Of a stretch of 64,000 nt of DNA, positions 17,251-25,737 are shown in pieces. How positions within the stretch are numbered: position 1 is the stretch's first letter; every line of letters begins with the position of its first letter. Made by a program: the position numbers and the translations under genes. Below the pieces are notes generated by a model, which was not told where the DNA came from, searched no databases, and saw nothing but the letters and a program-made list of their open reading frames with translations. The DNA comes from Nocardioides marinus (GTDB lineage Bacteria > Pseudomonadota > Alphaproteobacteria > Rhodobacterales > Rhodobacteraceae): positions 62,001 through 126,000 of the forward strand of contig JAHVJD010000006.1 of assembly GCA_019801415.1 (NCBI GenBank), in the 5' to 3' direction.

Positions 17251-18229
17251 GCGCTTTCTCCCGTCCGGCAATAGCCCCGATCAGCCCGCCGCGGGCAAAC
17301 AGCACGATCAGCAGCAGAAGAACGCCCAGGAAGATCTGCCAGTAATCGCTGATCCCGCCCAGAAGATGCTCCAGCAGGATATACAGCGCGGCACCCGCGA
17401 CCGGGCCGTACAAGCGACCCACGCCGCCAAGGATCACAAAGATCATGATCTCGCCGCTTGTGTGCCAGCTCAGCATGGTGGGGCTGACAAAGCGGTTCAG
17501 ATCCGCAAACAGCGCCCCCGCCAGCCCGGTGATCGCGCCCGAGATCACAAAGGCCGCCAGCCGCAGCTTGAACGGCGTCAGCCCGACGGCCTCGACCCGG
17601 TCCTCGTTCTGCCGTGCAGCCGCCAGCGCCAGACCAAAGGGCGACGCCGCCAGCCGCGCCGCAAAAAACAGCGCCAGGCACAGGATCACATAGGCAATGG
17701 CAAAGAACTGGATCGGATCCAGCGTGTTCAGCCCGGGAAATTCATTGCGCACCCAGATCGACAGGCCGTCCTCGCCGCCATAGGCGCTCCAGCTGATCGC
17801 GAAGTAGTACAGCATCTGCCCGAAGGCGAGGGTGATCATGATGAAATAGACACCCGAGGTGCGCAAGGACAGCGCGCCAATTACCAGCGCCGCAAGCGCG
17901 CTGAGCACAACCGCCACCAGCCAGATCAGCGGCATCTGGTTGCTGCCCTCGAACAGGAACGGCCAGTTGAACAGCGGCTCGTAGTTCTGCGCATGGGCCG
18001 CCAGAATGCCCATGGCATAGCCGCCGATCCCGAAAAACGCCGCATGGCCCAGGCTGATCAGCCCGCCCAGCCCCAGCGCGATGTTCAGCCCAACCCCGGC
18101 CAGCGCCAGGATCGCCGCCTTGGTGGCCAGCGTGATGATGAACGGCTCGTCCAGGCTCCACGCCGCCAGCGGCACGATCAGCAAAGCCGCGATCATCGCC
18201 CAGTTGAGAAGACTTTCGCGCGTCATCAT
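17243..18229 (-). CDS. livM: Branched-chain amino acid-type ABC permease LivM
   Basis: A 328-residue, highly hydrophobic permease with the family block ALAGVGLNIALGLGGLISLG and HAAFFGIGGYAMGIL early in the protein. Residues from about 205 on (GLALAAARQNEDRVEAVGL) correspond to the cytoplasmic coupling loop. Start is one of two adjacent ATG codons (18229 or 18226) after GGGAGGGAG, overlapping the livH stop. Confidence 0.9.
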   Translation of the reverse strand: MMTRESLLNWAMIAALLIVPLAAWSLDEPFIITLATKAAILALAGVGLNIALGLGGLISLGHAAFFGIGGYAMGILAAHAQNYEPLFNWPFLFEGSNQMPLIWLVAVVLSALAALVIGALSLRTSGVYFIMITLAFGQMLYYFAISWSAYGGEDGLSIWVRNEFPGLNTLDPIQFFAIAYVILCLALFFAARLAASPFGLALAAARQNEDRVEAVGLTPFKLRLAAFVISGAITGLAGALFADLNRFVSPTMLSWHTSGEIMIFVILGGVGRLYGPVAGAALYILLEHLLGGISDYWQIFLGVLLLLIVLFARGGLIGAIAGREKAHG

Positions 18230-19146
18230 GCGCTCCCTCCGTACAGGCCCGAGGGGCGTACCAACAGGATCGCCGCCATAAGAATGTAAATCAGCATCGA
18301 CGCCAGTGACGCCCCGGCAGAGGCCGCGCTGGCGGGCTCCATGAACAGGGCAAACAGCTGCGGCAGGAATACGCCGCCCAGCGTATCCGTCAGCCCCACC
18401 AGAAGTGCGCCTGCCAGCGCCCCCTTGATCGAGCCGATGCCGCCGATGACGATCACCACGAAGGCGAGGATCAGCACCGGCTCGCCCATGCCCACCTGTA
18501 CCGACTGGATCGCGCCCACCAGCGCGCCTGCCAGCCCGGCCAGCGCTGCGCCCAAGGCAAAGACCAGCGTGTAAAGTTTCGAGATATCAACGCCAAGCGC
18601 GGCAATCATCTCGCGGTCGGCCTCGCCAGCGCGGATCTGGATGCCGATGCGGGTCTTGGCAATCAGCAGAAACAGCCCCGCTGCAATCGCCAGCCCGATC
18701 AGGATGATGGTCAGCCGGTACAGCGGGTATTCAATCCCGCCCGGCAGACTGACCGGCCCCGACAGATAGGCGGGTACGTCCAGAAACAGCGGGAAAGAGC
18801 CGAACAGCCAGCGCGTGCCTTCGGAGAAGATCAGGATCAGCGCGAATGTCGCCAGCACCTGGTCCAGATGGTCGCGCCGGTACAGCCGCCGGATCACCAC
18901 CAGTTCCATCAGCGCGCCGGCCGCCGCGGCCGCGGCAAGGCTGGCAATCAGCGCCAGCAGGAACGATCCCGTCCAGCCCGCCACCGCCGCCGCGGCAAAG
19001 GCGCCGACCATATACAGCGATCCATGGGCGAGGTTGATGAGCCCCATCACCCCGAACACCAGCGTCAGCCCGGCTGCCATTAGGAACAGCATCACGCCCA
19101 GCTGAAGCCCGTTCAGGATCTGCTCCAGAACTAGAATATACGTCAT
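18226..19146 (-). CDS. livH: Branched-chain amino acid-type ABC permease LivH
   Basis: A 306-residue permease with the LivH block LTLVFGVMGLINLAHGSLYM near the N-terminus and GEADREMIAALGVDISKLYT as the coupling loop. ATG 19146 starts the conserved sequence; an upstream in-frame extension to 19191 looks non-coding. It follows the binding-protein gene after 69 bases, which hold a hairpin. Confidence 0.9.
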   Translation of the reverse strand: MTYILVLEQILNGLQLGVMLFLMAAGLTLVFGVMGLINLAHGSLYMVGAFAAAAVAGWTGSFLLALIASLAAAAAAGALMELVVIRRLYRRDHLDQVLATFALILIFSEGTRWLFGSFPLFLDVPAYLSGPVSLPGGIEYPLYRLTIILIGLAIAAGLFLLIAKTRIGIQIRAGEADREMIAALGVDISKLYTLVFALGAALAGLAGALVGAIQSVQVGMGEPVLILAFVVIVIGGIGSIKGALAGALLVGLTDTLGGVFLPQLFALFMEPASAASAGASLASMLIYILMAAILLVRPSGLYGGSA

Positions 19147-19176
19147 CTTGATTGTCCGAGGGGAAGTGAGGCCAGC

Positions 19177-19203
19177 GGCGCAGACCCGCATGGAGCCTGC
19201 GCC
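19177..19203 (-). terminator. Hairpin between the HAAT binding-protein gene and livH
   Basis: A perfect 7-bp stem (GGCGCAG, 19177-19183; complement 19197-19203) with a 13-base loop and no T-run. It is shorter than hairpins in the same place in other operons here. Possibly a 3'-end stabiliser of the binding-protein message. Confidence 0.4.
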
Positions 19204-19215
19204 CGTTGGTCTGTC

Positions 19216-20364
19216 TTACATCTTGCACTCAGCCGCGTAGGCGTCGGCGTGGTTTTCCAGGCCGGTGGCGACGATCTTGTTGGTGTAGACATCGCCCTCC
19301 TTGATCACCTCGCGCACATAGATGTTCTGCACCGGGTGGTGGTTGTCGCCGAATTTGAAGTCACCGCGCACAGAGGCGAAATCCGCTTCCTTCAGCGCCG
19401 CACGAAAGGCGTCCTGATCGGACACTTCGGCCTTGTCCAGCGCGCTGAGGATCAGGTTGGCGGTGTCAAACCCCTGGCTGGCATAAAGCGACGGCAGACG
19501 GCCGTATTTCTCCTGGAAGGCCGCCACGAACTCGACATTGGCCTCATTGTCCAGATCCTTGCTCCACTGCGAGGTGTTCTTGACCCCCAGTGCCGCGTCG
19601 CCTACCGCCTGCAGGATGCCCTGATCGAACGAGAACGCAGGTCCCACCACCGGCAGGTCCACGCCGCTGCCCGCGTATTGTTTCAGGAAGGAAATCCCCA
19701 TGCCGCCGGGCAGGAAGAAATAGACGGAATCCGCGCCCGAAGCCCGGATCTGCGCAATTTCCGCCGCATAATCGGTCTGACCCAGCTTGGTGTAGATTTC
19801 GCCTGCCAGCTCGCCCTTGTACATGCGCTTGTAGCCGGTCAGCGCGTCCTGGCCCGCCGGGTAGTTCGGCGCGAGGATAAAGCTGTTTTTCAGGCCCGCG
19901 TCATTGGCATAGGCGCCCGCGGCTTCGTGCAGGTTGTCGTTCTGCCAGGCCACGTTGAAATAATTTTCATGACAGCGCTTGCCCGCCAAGGCGGAGGGGC
20001 CGGCATTGGGCGACAGGTAGAACACGCCCTGCGCGGTCGCCGCCGGGATCACCGCCATCGCCAGGTTTGACCAGATGATGCCGGTCATGATGTCGACCTT
20101 CTCGGACTGGATCATGCGGTCGGCGATCTGTACCGCGATATCGGGTTTGCGCTGATCGTCTTCGATCACCACTTCGACACCCTCGCGGCCGTCTTGTTCG
20201 ATCGCCAGCATGAAGCCGTCGCGCACATCCACGCCAAGGCCCGCGCCGCCGCCGGACAGGGTTGTGATCATTCCGATCTTTGTGTCCGCCAGCGCGCCGG
20301 TGGCGCCCGCCGCTGCCAGCGCTGGAATTGCCGCGGCCATCGCCAGTTTGCGAATTGATTTCAT
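19216..20364 (-). CDS. HAAT-family periplasmic binding protein (LivK-like)
   Basis: A 382-residue type I periplasmic binding protein. A signal peptide (MKSIRKLAMAAAIPALAAAG, cleavage after GALA) precedes DTKIGMITTLSGGGAGLGVD. A Cys-His pair in GKRCHENYFNVAW and AGADSVYFFLPGGMGISFLK are typical of the subgroup whose members bind branched-chain amino acids or aromatic and other organic acids, so the ligand is left open. ATG 20364 has GGAGG upstream. First gene of the liv-type operon. Confidence 0.85.
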   Translation of the reverse strand: MKSIRKLAMAAAIPALAAAGATGALADTKIGMITTLSGGGAGLGVDVRDGFMLAIEQDGREGVEVVIEDDQRKPDIAVQIADRMIQSEKVDIMTGIIWSNLAMAVIPAATAQGVFYLSPNAGPSALAGKRCHENYFNVAWQNDNLHEAAGAYANDAGLKNSFILAPNYPAGQDALTGYKRMYKGELAGEIYTKLGQTDYAAEIAQIRASGADSVYFFLPGGMGISFLKQYAGSGVDLPVVGPAFSFDQGILQAVGDAALGVKNTSQWSKDLDNEANVEFVAAFQEKYGRLPSLYASQGFDTANLILSALDKAEVSDQDAFRAALKEADFASVRGDFKFGDNHHPVQNIYVREVIKEGDVYTNKIVATGLENHADAYAAECKM

Positions 20365-20754
20365 AACGTCTTGTCCTCCCACGATATGACCGGCGGGTGG
20401 CCGGAACAGTTGTGCAATGATTGCGACAATACCGCGGCGGTGACATAAGCCAAGCCAAGCGGTAACCCGCATCCCTGCGGCTGATCTTGTGCCAGCCCTG
20501 AGGAAGAGCCTACGCAGGCTCGCATAGATATTTCAAGATTAAAATATATCCGGCAACAATCTTGTCGTTTCTGCGCCTGCGAAACTGGCATCGGCAATCC
20601 TGCCATTGCGATGGCTTGAAAATCACGTTTGAGGATGGTCGACGTAAGCGGCAATGTCGCCCGCCCTGCAAGCAGGGTTTTCGGGCGTCGCTCGAAACCT
20701 GAACGCGCTCCGATCAGCCAAGAAGGCGCGTGGTTGTGCGTCTTGCGAAGCCGT
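20365..20754. other. Intergenic region upstream of the HAAT operon
   Basis: No gene supported. It should carry the promoter of the liv-type operon. An AT-rich imperfect dyad (GATATTT ... AAATATATC, 20527-20550) may be a regulator site. A 7-bp hairpin at the end of the GntR gene (GAAGCCG at 20747-20753, complement 20760-20766) spans that gene's stop codon and may end its transcript. Confidence 0.4.
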
Positions 20755-21411
20755 CTAATCGGCTTCCGATTTCAGTGTGGCCATCAGCTGATGAAACTTC
20801 TCCCCCTGCACCGCCACGTGGCCACGCAACGTATCGGCGGCCTGGTCAGCCGTTCCCCGTTCCAGGGCCTGCACGACCAGCTCATGCTCAGCCATGGACT
20901 GCGCCATTCGGCCTCGGAAGCGAAGTTGCTGACGGCGAAACGGCTTCAGGCGTTTGTGCAATTTGGCGGCCTCCTGGGCAAGGAAGCTGTTGCCTGACTG
21001 CTGGTAGATGATCATGTGAAAGCGTTCGTTTTCAATGTAGTAGGTATCAGCATCCCGATTATCTACAGCGGCCTGACACTTGGCGTTGGCGTCGCGCAAT
21101 TCCTCCAGCGCGTCGTCGGAAATTCGCAGGGCGGCGAGGCGACCGCAGACTGCTTCCAGCTCTGCCATCACTTCGAACATTTCCATCAGCTCAACCGGGC
21201 CGGGCTGGCGGACAAAAGCGCCGCGGCGGGGAATCAATTCAACCAGGCCAGAGAGGGCAAGCCGTTGAAAGGCTTCCCGCAGCGGGGTGCGGGACACGCC
21301 GAATTGCTCGGCCAGGCGCACCTCATCCAACCGGTCACCGTTGGAGAAAGTTCCGTTGAAAATCAGCTCTTCCAGCTGTTCGGCGATGTTGTCGGCGCGG
21401 CGTTGTTCCAT
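20755..21411 (-). CDS. matR: GntR/FCD-family regulator, probable malonate regulator MatR
   Basis: A 218-residue FadR-subgroup GntR protein. The winged HTH spans about residues 6-70 (DRLDEVRLAEQFGVSRTPLR then EAFQRLALSGLVELIPRRGA) and the FCD ligand domain follows from about 80 (MEMFEVMAELEAVCGRLAAL). It is divergent from the TRAP/malonate operon with a strong palindrome between them. ATG 21411 is taken as start; the upstream TTG at 21417 is possible. By analogy with rhizobial MatR it should sense malonate or malonyl-CoA; that is inference from context. Confidence 0.8.
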   Translation of the reverse strand: MEQRRADNIAEQLEELIFNGTFSNGDRLDEVRLAEQFGVSRTPLREAFQRLALSGLVELIPRRGAFVRQPGPVELMEMFEVMAELEAVCGRLAALRISDDALEELRDANAKCQAAVDNRDADTYYIENERFHMIIYQQSGNSFLAQEAAKLHKRLKPFRRQQLRFRGRMAQSMAEHELVVQALERGTADQAADTLRGHVAVQGEKFHQLMATLKSEAD

Positions 21412-21443
21412 GAACAAGATCTATCCGGCGCCGATATCAAATT

Positions 21444-21478
21444 CAAGAACACTATTCTTGTATACAAAAATGTTGACA
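21444..21478. promoter_or_regulatory. Candidate MatR operator and promoter of the malonate operon
   Basis: A perfect 10-bp palindrome TTGTATACAA (21458-21467) has the TNGT-N-ACNA shape of FadR-group GntR operators. An overlapping 6-bp inverted repeat, CAAGAA (21444-21449) and TTCTTG (21455-21460), lies beside it. TTGACA at 21473-21478 could be a -35 box for the rightward operon, with a poor -10. The core TCTTGTA/TAC resembles the published R. leguminosarum MatR site as I recall it. Confidence 0.65.
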
Positions 21479-21545
21479 TGATAAACACCACGCGCCTACC
21501 GTCTTGCATCTTCTGGTTCGCCAGGAGGCATTCAGGGAGGAAAAC

Positions 21546-22532
21546 ATGAAATCTGTTCTTAAGGCCGCGGTGGCCGGGATGGCGCTGGCTGCGGCAGGCA
21601 GCCTGGCAAATGCAACCGAGCTGCGTCTGTCGCATCAATGGTCGAACAATGACGTGCGCCACAAGGTCGCCCAGATCGTTGCGGATGAAGTCGAAGCCGC
21701 CAATGTGGATCTAAGCATCAAGATTTTCGGCTCGAAATCGCTGTTCAAGCCGCGCGAGCAGTACAAGCCGCTGAGCCGCGGCCAGTTGGACATGACGGTG
21801 CTGCCGCTCTCCTACGCCGGCGGCCAGCAGCCCGCCTATAACCTGACGCTGATGCCGGGACTGGTGAAGAATCACGATCATGCGGCGCGTCTCAGCGACT
21901 CGCCTTTCATGGATGCGCTGGAAGAGAAGATGGCCGAAGATGACGTCATGGTTCTGGTCCATGGCTACCTCGCCGGCGGTTTTGCCGGCAAGGACAAGTG
22001 CATCACCAAGCCAGAGGATGTGGAGGGGCTGCAAACCCGCGCCGCCGGCAAGTCGTTTGAGCAGATGCTGGCCGGGGCCGGGGCGTCGATCGCCTCGATG
22101 GCCTCGTCGGAAATCTACAACGCGATGCAGACCGGCGTTTTGCAGGCAGCAAACACATCGTCCTCGTCCTTCGTATCCTACCGGATCTATGAGCAGGTCA
22201 GCTGCTACACCCCTGCAGGCGACGTCGCCCTTTGGTTCATGTACCAGCCGTTGCTGATGAACAAGAGCACCTTTGACGGTCTGACCGAGGATCAGCAGAA
22301 TGCGCTGCGCGCCGCCGCTGAAAAGGCGCAGGCCTATTACCTGGAAGAAGCCAAGAAACAGGACGCCGCATCGGCCGAGGTGTTTGCCGAGGCTGGTGTC
22401 GAGATTGCCGAGATGTCTGCCGAGGATTTCGAGGCCTGGCGCAAGCTGGCAATGGAAACCTCCTACAAGAAGTTTGTCGAAGAAGTGGCAGACGGTCAAA
22501 AGCTGCTGGACCTTGCATTGGCGGTCGAGTGA
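21546..22532 (+). CDS. matP: TRAP transporter binding protein, probable malonate (DctP/MatP)
   Basis: A 328-residue DctP-family periplasmic protein. Signal peptide MKSVLKAAVAGMALAAAGSL ends near ANA, followed by TELRLSHQWSNNDVRHKVAQ. The TRAP signature region reads GKSFEQMLAGAGASIASMAS and SEIYNAMQTGVLQAANTSSS, including the ligand-carboxylate Arg expected just before (LQTRAAGKS). GGGAGG at 21535-21540 supports ATG 21546. Gene order with matA and matB argues for malonate as ligand. Confidence 0.88.
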   Translation: MKSVLKAAVAGMALAAAGSLANATELRLSHQWSNNDVRHKVAQIVADEVEAANVDLSIKIFGSKSLFKPREQYKPLSRGQLDMTVLPLSYAGGQQPAYNLTLMPGLVKNHDHAARLSDSPFMDALEEKMAEDDVMVLVHGYLAGGFAGKDKCITKPEDVEGLQTRAAGKSFEQMLAGAGASIASMASSEIYNAMQTGVLQAANTSSSSFVSYRIYEQVSCYTPAGDVALWFMYQPLLMNKSTFDGLTEDQQNALRAAAEKAQAYYLEEAKKQDAASAEVFAEAGVEIAEMSAEDFEAWRKLAMETSYKKFVEEVADGQKLLDLALAVE

Positions 22533-22552
22533 TCCCCCTCGATCGACTGCCT

Positions 22553-22578
22553 GCGGAGCGGCCCTCGAGCCGCTCCGC
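22553..22578 (+). terminator. Hairpin between TRAP binding-protein and small-permease genes
   Basis: A perfect 10-bp GC-rich stem (GCGGAGCGGC at 22553-22562, complement 22569-22578) with a 6-base loop and no T-run. It probably acts as a 3' stabiliser or weak attenuator that raises the binding protein above the permease subunits. Confidence 0.6.
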
Positions 22579-22610
22579 CCCTTGTTACCTTTCAACTACG
22601 GGAGATGCTG

Positions 22611-23153
22611 ATGGCCAGCCATAGCAATGCCGCCATTGCCCGATCCGGCAACAACTCCTTTCTGCGTCTCGCTGCGGCGCTGTCGACCCTTGCGGGCTGG
22701 TGTGCCGCTGCGATGATCGTTGCAGCGGTTGCCATCACCTGCCAGATGATCGTGGTGCGGTTCGTCCTGAACGGGTCCACCATCTGGCAGACCGAAGCCG
22801 TGATCTATCTGATCATTGCCGCAACCCTGGTTGGTCTGCCCTACGTGCAGCGGCTGCGCGGCCATGTGAACGTCGATCTGATCCCGCTGTCGTTGGCACC
22901 ACGTGCCCGGTTTGCACTGGCGGTTCTGACGGCGGTGCTGTCGATCGCAATCACCGCGGTCATGCTGTGGTACGGCTTTGAATACTGGCATTTCGCCTGG
23001 GAGCGCGGCTGGCGGTCGGACACCGTCTGGGGTGTGCGCCTGTGGATTCCCTATCTCTCGATCCCCGTCGGCTTCGGTCTCTTGCTGCTGCAACTTGTTG
23101 CAGATCTGGTGGCCGTGCTGACCGGCGTCGATAAACCATTTGGACTGGAGTAA
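22611..23153 (+). CDS. matQ: TRAP transporter small permease (DctQ/MatQ)
   Basis: A 180-residue protein with four hydrophobic segments and the DctQ-type blocks WQTEAVIYLIIAATLVGLPY and RLRGHVNVDLIPLSLAPRAR. It is the small membrane subunit of the TRAP importer. ATG 22611 is preferred over ATG 22605 because GGGAG (22600-22604) touches the latter but is 6 bases from the former. It is 5 bases upstream of the large permease. Confidence 0.88.
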   Translation: MASHSNAAIARSGNNSFLRLAAALSTLAGWCAAAMIVAAVAITCQMIVVRFVLNGSTIWQTEAVIYLIIAATLVGLPYVQRLRGHVNVDLIPLSLAPRARFALAVLTAVLSIAITAVMLWYGFEYWHFAWERGWRSDTVWGVRLWIPYLSIPVGFGLLLLQLVADLVAVLTGVDKPFGLE

Positions 23154-23158
23154 GGCTG

Positions 23159-24475
23159 ATGGACCCGCTTCTGCTCGGCGGCATCGTGGCACTGGCCACC
23201 ATTGTCGTATTGTTTTCCGGCGTTTCAGTAGCCATTGGCCTGCTGATCGTTTCCGCCGGTTTCCTGATCGTCTTCGACGGCCCGCGTTCGCTGGAGCTGA
23301 TGCCGGAAATCCTGTTCGGCAAGCTGGACAACTTCGCGCTGCTGTCCATCCCGATGTTCATCATCATGGGCGCCTCGATTGCTTCGACCCGCGCGGGAGC
23401 CGACCTGTACGAGGCGTTGGAGCGCTGGCTGACGCGTATTCCCGGTGGGCTGGTGGTGTCCAACCTCGGCGCCTGCGCCCTGTTCGCGGCGATGTCGGGC
23501 TCGTCACCCGCGACCTGTGCGGCCATCGGCAAGATGGGCATCCCCGAGATGCGCAAGCGCGGTTACCCGGACGGCGTTGCCGCTGGCTCGATCGCGGCGG
23601 GTGGTACGCTGGGCATCCTGATCCCGCCATCGGTCACCATGATCGTCTACGGAATCGCCACCGAAACCTCGATCGGGCGTCTGTTTCTGGCGGGGGTCAT
23701 CCCGGGGCTGCTGCTGGTGGGGTTGTTCATGGCGTGGTCTCTGTATTCCACCTGGCGGTCGGGTGACGCGACGCTGCTGGCATCGGGCAGCTACAGCTGG
23801 CGTCAGCGGTTTGAGATCCTGCCGCGGGTGCTGCCGTTTCTGGCCATTATCCTCGGCGTGCTGTACGCGATGTACGGTGGCATTGCGACACCATCGGAAA
23901 CCGCCGCGGTGGGGGCGCTTTTGTGCCTGCTGATCGCGGTCATCATTTACAAGCTGTGGAACCCGCGCGATCTCTGGGTGGTGCTGCGCGACAGCACCAA
24001 GGAAAGCGTGATGATCCTGTTCATCGTCGCGGCCGCGGGCGTGTTTTCTTACATGCTGTCATCGCTGTTCATTACCCAGGCAATCGCCGAGTGGATTGGC
24101 ACGCTGGAGGTGAACCGCTGGGTGCTGATGGGGGCAGTGAATGTCTTTCTGCTGATTGCGGGCTTCTTCCTGCCACCGGTTGCGGTGATCCTGATGGCAG
24201 CGCCGATCCTCTTGCCGATCATTACCACCGCGGGCTTTGATCCGATCTGGTTTGCGGTCGTACTGACCATCAACATGGAAATCGGGCTGATCTCGCCGCC
24301 GGTTGGGCTGAACCTATACGTCATCAATGGCATTGCGCCCGACATCTCGCTGAAGACGATCCTGACCGGTTCTTTGCCTTTCGTGGCCTGCATGGTGCTG
24401 GCGATCGTGCTGCTGTGCCTGTTTCCGGGACTGGCCACCTGGCTGCCCAATCTGGTGATGGGGGCCGCGGTATGA
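23159..24475 (+). CDS. matM: TRAP transporter large permease (DctM/MatM)
   Basis: A 438-residue, 12-13 helix sodium-coupled permease. DctM blocks: MSGSSPATCAAIGKMGIPEM, AGSIAAGGTLGILIPPSVTM and IGLISPPVGLNLYVINGIAP. Its stop overlaps the matA start (ATGA, 24472-24475), coupling transport to malonyl-CoA metabolism. Confidence 0.92.
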   Translation: MDPLLLGGIVALATIVVLFSGVSVAIGLLIVSAGFLIVFDGPRSLELMPEILFGKLDNFALLSIPMFIIMGASIASTRAGADLYEALERWLTRIPGGLVVSNLGACALFAAMSGSSPATCAAIGKMGIPEMRKRGYPDGVAAGSIAAGGTLGILIPPSVTMIVYGIATETSIGRLFLAGVIPGLLLVGLFMAWSLYSTWRSGDATLLASGSYSWRQRFEILPRVLPFLAIILGVLYAMYGGIATPSETAAVGALLCLLIAVIIYKLWNPRDLWVVLRDSTKESVMILFIVAAAGVFSYMLSSLFITQAIAEWIGTLEVNRWVLMGAVNVFLLIAGFFLPPVAVILMAAPILLPIITTAGFDPIWFAVVLTINMEIGLISPPVGLNLYVINGIAPDISLKTILTGSLPFVACMVLAIVLLCLFPGLATWLPNLVMGAAV

Positions 24476-25737
24476 GCCTGCTTGCAGAGCTTCTGTCCAC
24501 CGTCTTCGAGCGGCGCCAGCGCCGCGAGGCCGCCGCGGCGCCCGATGGCCGCCCGCTGGAGGAGCTGGCCAGCGCGCTGGTCGGCTCCACCGGGGAGACC
24601 TCGGGGCTGGCGCTGGCGGAGGAGATACTGGCGCGGTTCAAGGCATTGGGCGATGACGGCAAGCGGGCTTTCTTCCGACATCTGGCAATGGAAATGAACA
24701 TCGCCCCGGAGACCGTCCGGGCGACGCTGGATGCCTACGAGAAGAACCCGTCGAAGGCGAGCTACCGCGCCTTCATGGCGGCTTCCGAGCCGCGGCGGCA
24801 GGAATTGATCCGCAGGCTGAACAAAGTGCCGGACGCCACGGGAGCCTTGGTTCGGATGCGCGCGGATCTTTTGCGGCTGGGCCGTGGCGAGCCGGAACTG
24901 GAGGCGTTGGATCTGGACTTTCGCCACCTGTTCGCCAGCTGGTTCAATCGCGGTTTTCTGGTGTTGCGACCGATCAGTTGGGAAAGCCCGGCACATATCT
25001 TGGAAAAGATCATTGCGTATGAAGCGGTGCACGCAATCGACAGTTGGGACGACTTGCGTCGCCGTCTCCAACCGTCTGACCGGCGCTGCTTTGCCTTCTT
25101 TCATCCCTCCATGCCGGATGAGCCTTTGATCTTTGTAGAGGTGGCGCTGACGCGGGATGTCCCCGGGTCGATCCAGGCACTGCTTGCCGAGGACCGTGAG
25201 GCGATGCCGGCCGAGGGTGCCACCACCGCCGTCTTCTACTCGATTTCTAACTGCCAGGCCGGTCTCGCCAGCATCTCCTTTGGCAACTCGCTGATCAAGC
25301 AGGTGGCCAGCGACCTGGCGGCGGAGCTTTCGGGGCTGGACACTTTCGTTACCCTGTCGCCAATCCCCGGGCTGAGCAAATGGATACGAGAAGAGGGGAT
25401 TGATATGCCTCTGCAGGACGCGGAAGGCATGCGTGCAATCGCGGCGCGATACCTGCTGACCGCGAAAAACAAGCGAGGCCAGCCCTATGATCCCGTGGCG
25501 CGGTTCCATCTTGGAAATGGGGCGATCGTCCACGCTGTTCATGCTGACGCCGATACATCGCCGAAAGGGCGTGCGCAGTCCGGCGGAGCCATGGTCAATT
25601 ATCTTTACGATCTGGGGAAAACCGCGCAAAACCACGAACGTTTCGCGGAGACCCAAGAGGTGATTGCCGCGGCCGGGGTGCAGACCCTGGCGGCCGCCGC
25701 AAGCGCACAGGCACAAGAAAGGCATTCAAATGGCTAA
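24472..25737 (+). CDS. matA: Malonyl-CoA decarboxylase MatA
   Basis: A 421-residue enzyme of the malonyl-CoA decarboxylase family, which converts malonyl-CoA to acetyl-CoA and CO2. The N-terminal half is the helical oligomerisation region (LDLDFRHLFASWFNRGFLVL at its end). The catalytic half has the GNAT-like fold with VFYSISNCQAGLASISFGNS, TLSPIPGLSKW and PVARFHLGNGAIVHAVHADA, which carry the conserved Ser and His. No mitochondrial or peroxisomal targeting is expected. It overlaps matM by 4 bases and matB by 8. Confidence 0.92.
   Translation: MSLLAELLSTVFERRQRREAAAAPDGRPLEELASALVGSTGETSGLALAEEILARFKALGDDGKRAFFRHLAMEMNIAPETVRATLDAYEKNPSKASYRAFMAASEPRRQELIRRLNKVPDATGALVRMRADLLRLGRGEPELEALDLDFRHLFASWFNRGFLVLRPISWESPAHILEKIIAYEAVHAIDSWDDLRRRLQPSDRRCFAFFHPSMPDEPLIFVEVALTRDVPGSIQALLAEDREAMPAEGATTAVFYSISNCQAGLASISFGNSLIKQVASDLAAELSGLDTFVTLSPIPGLSKWIREEGIDMPLQDAEGMRAIAARYLLTAKNKRGQPYDPVARFHLGNGAIVHAVHADADTSPKGRAQSGGAMVNYLYDLGKTAQNHERFAETQEVIAAAGVQTLAAAASAQAQERHSNG

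Noticed and set aside
24049-25725. Antisense frame of 558 codons opposite matM/matA
   Set aside because: It spans two well-supported genes on the other strand and shows no domain or ribosome binding site.
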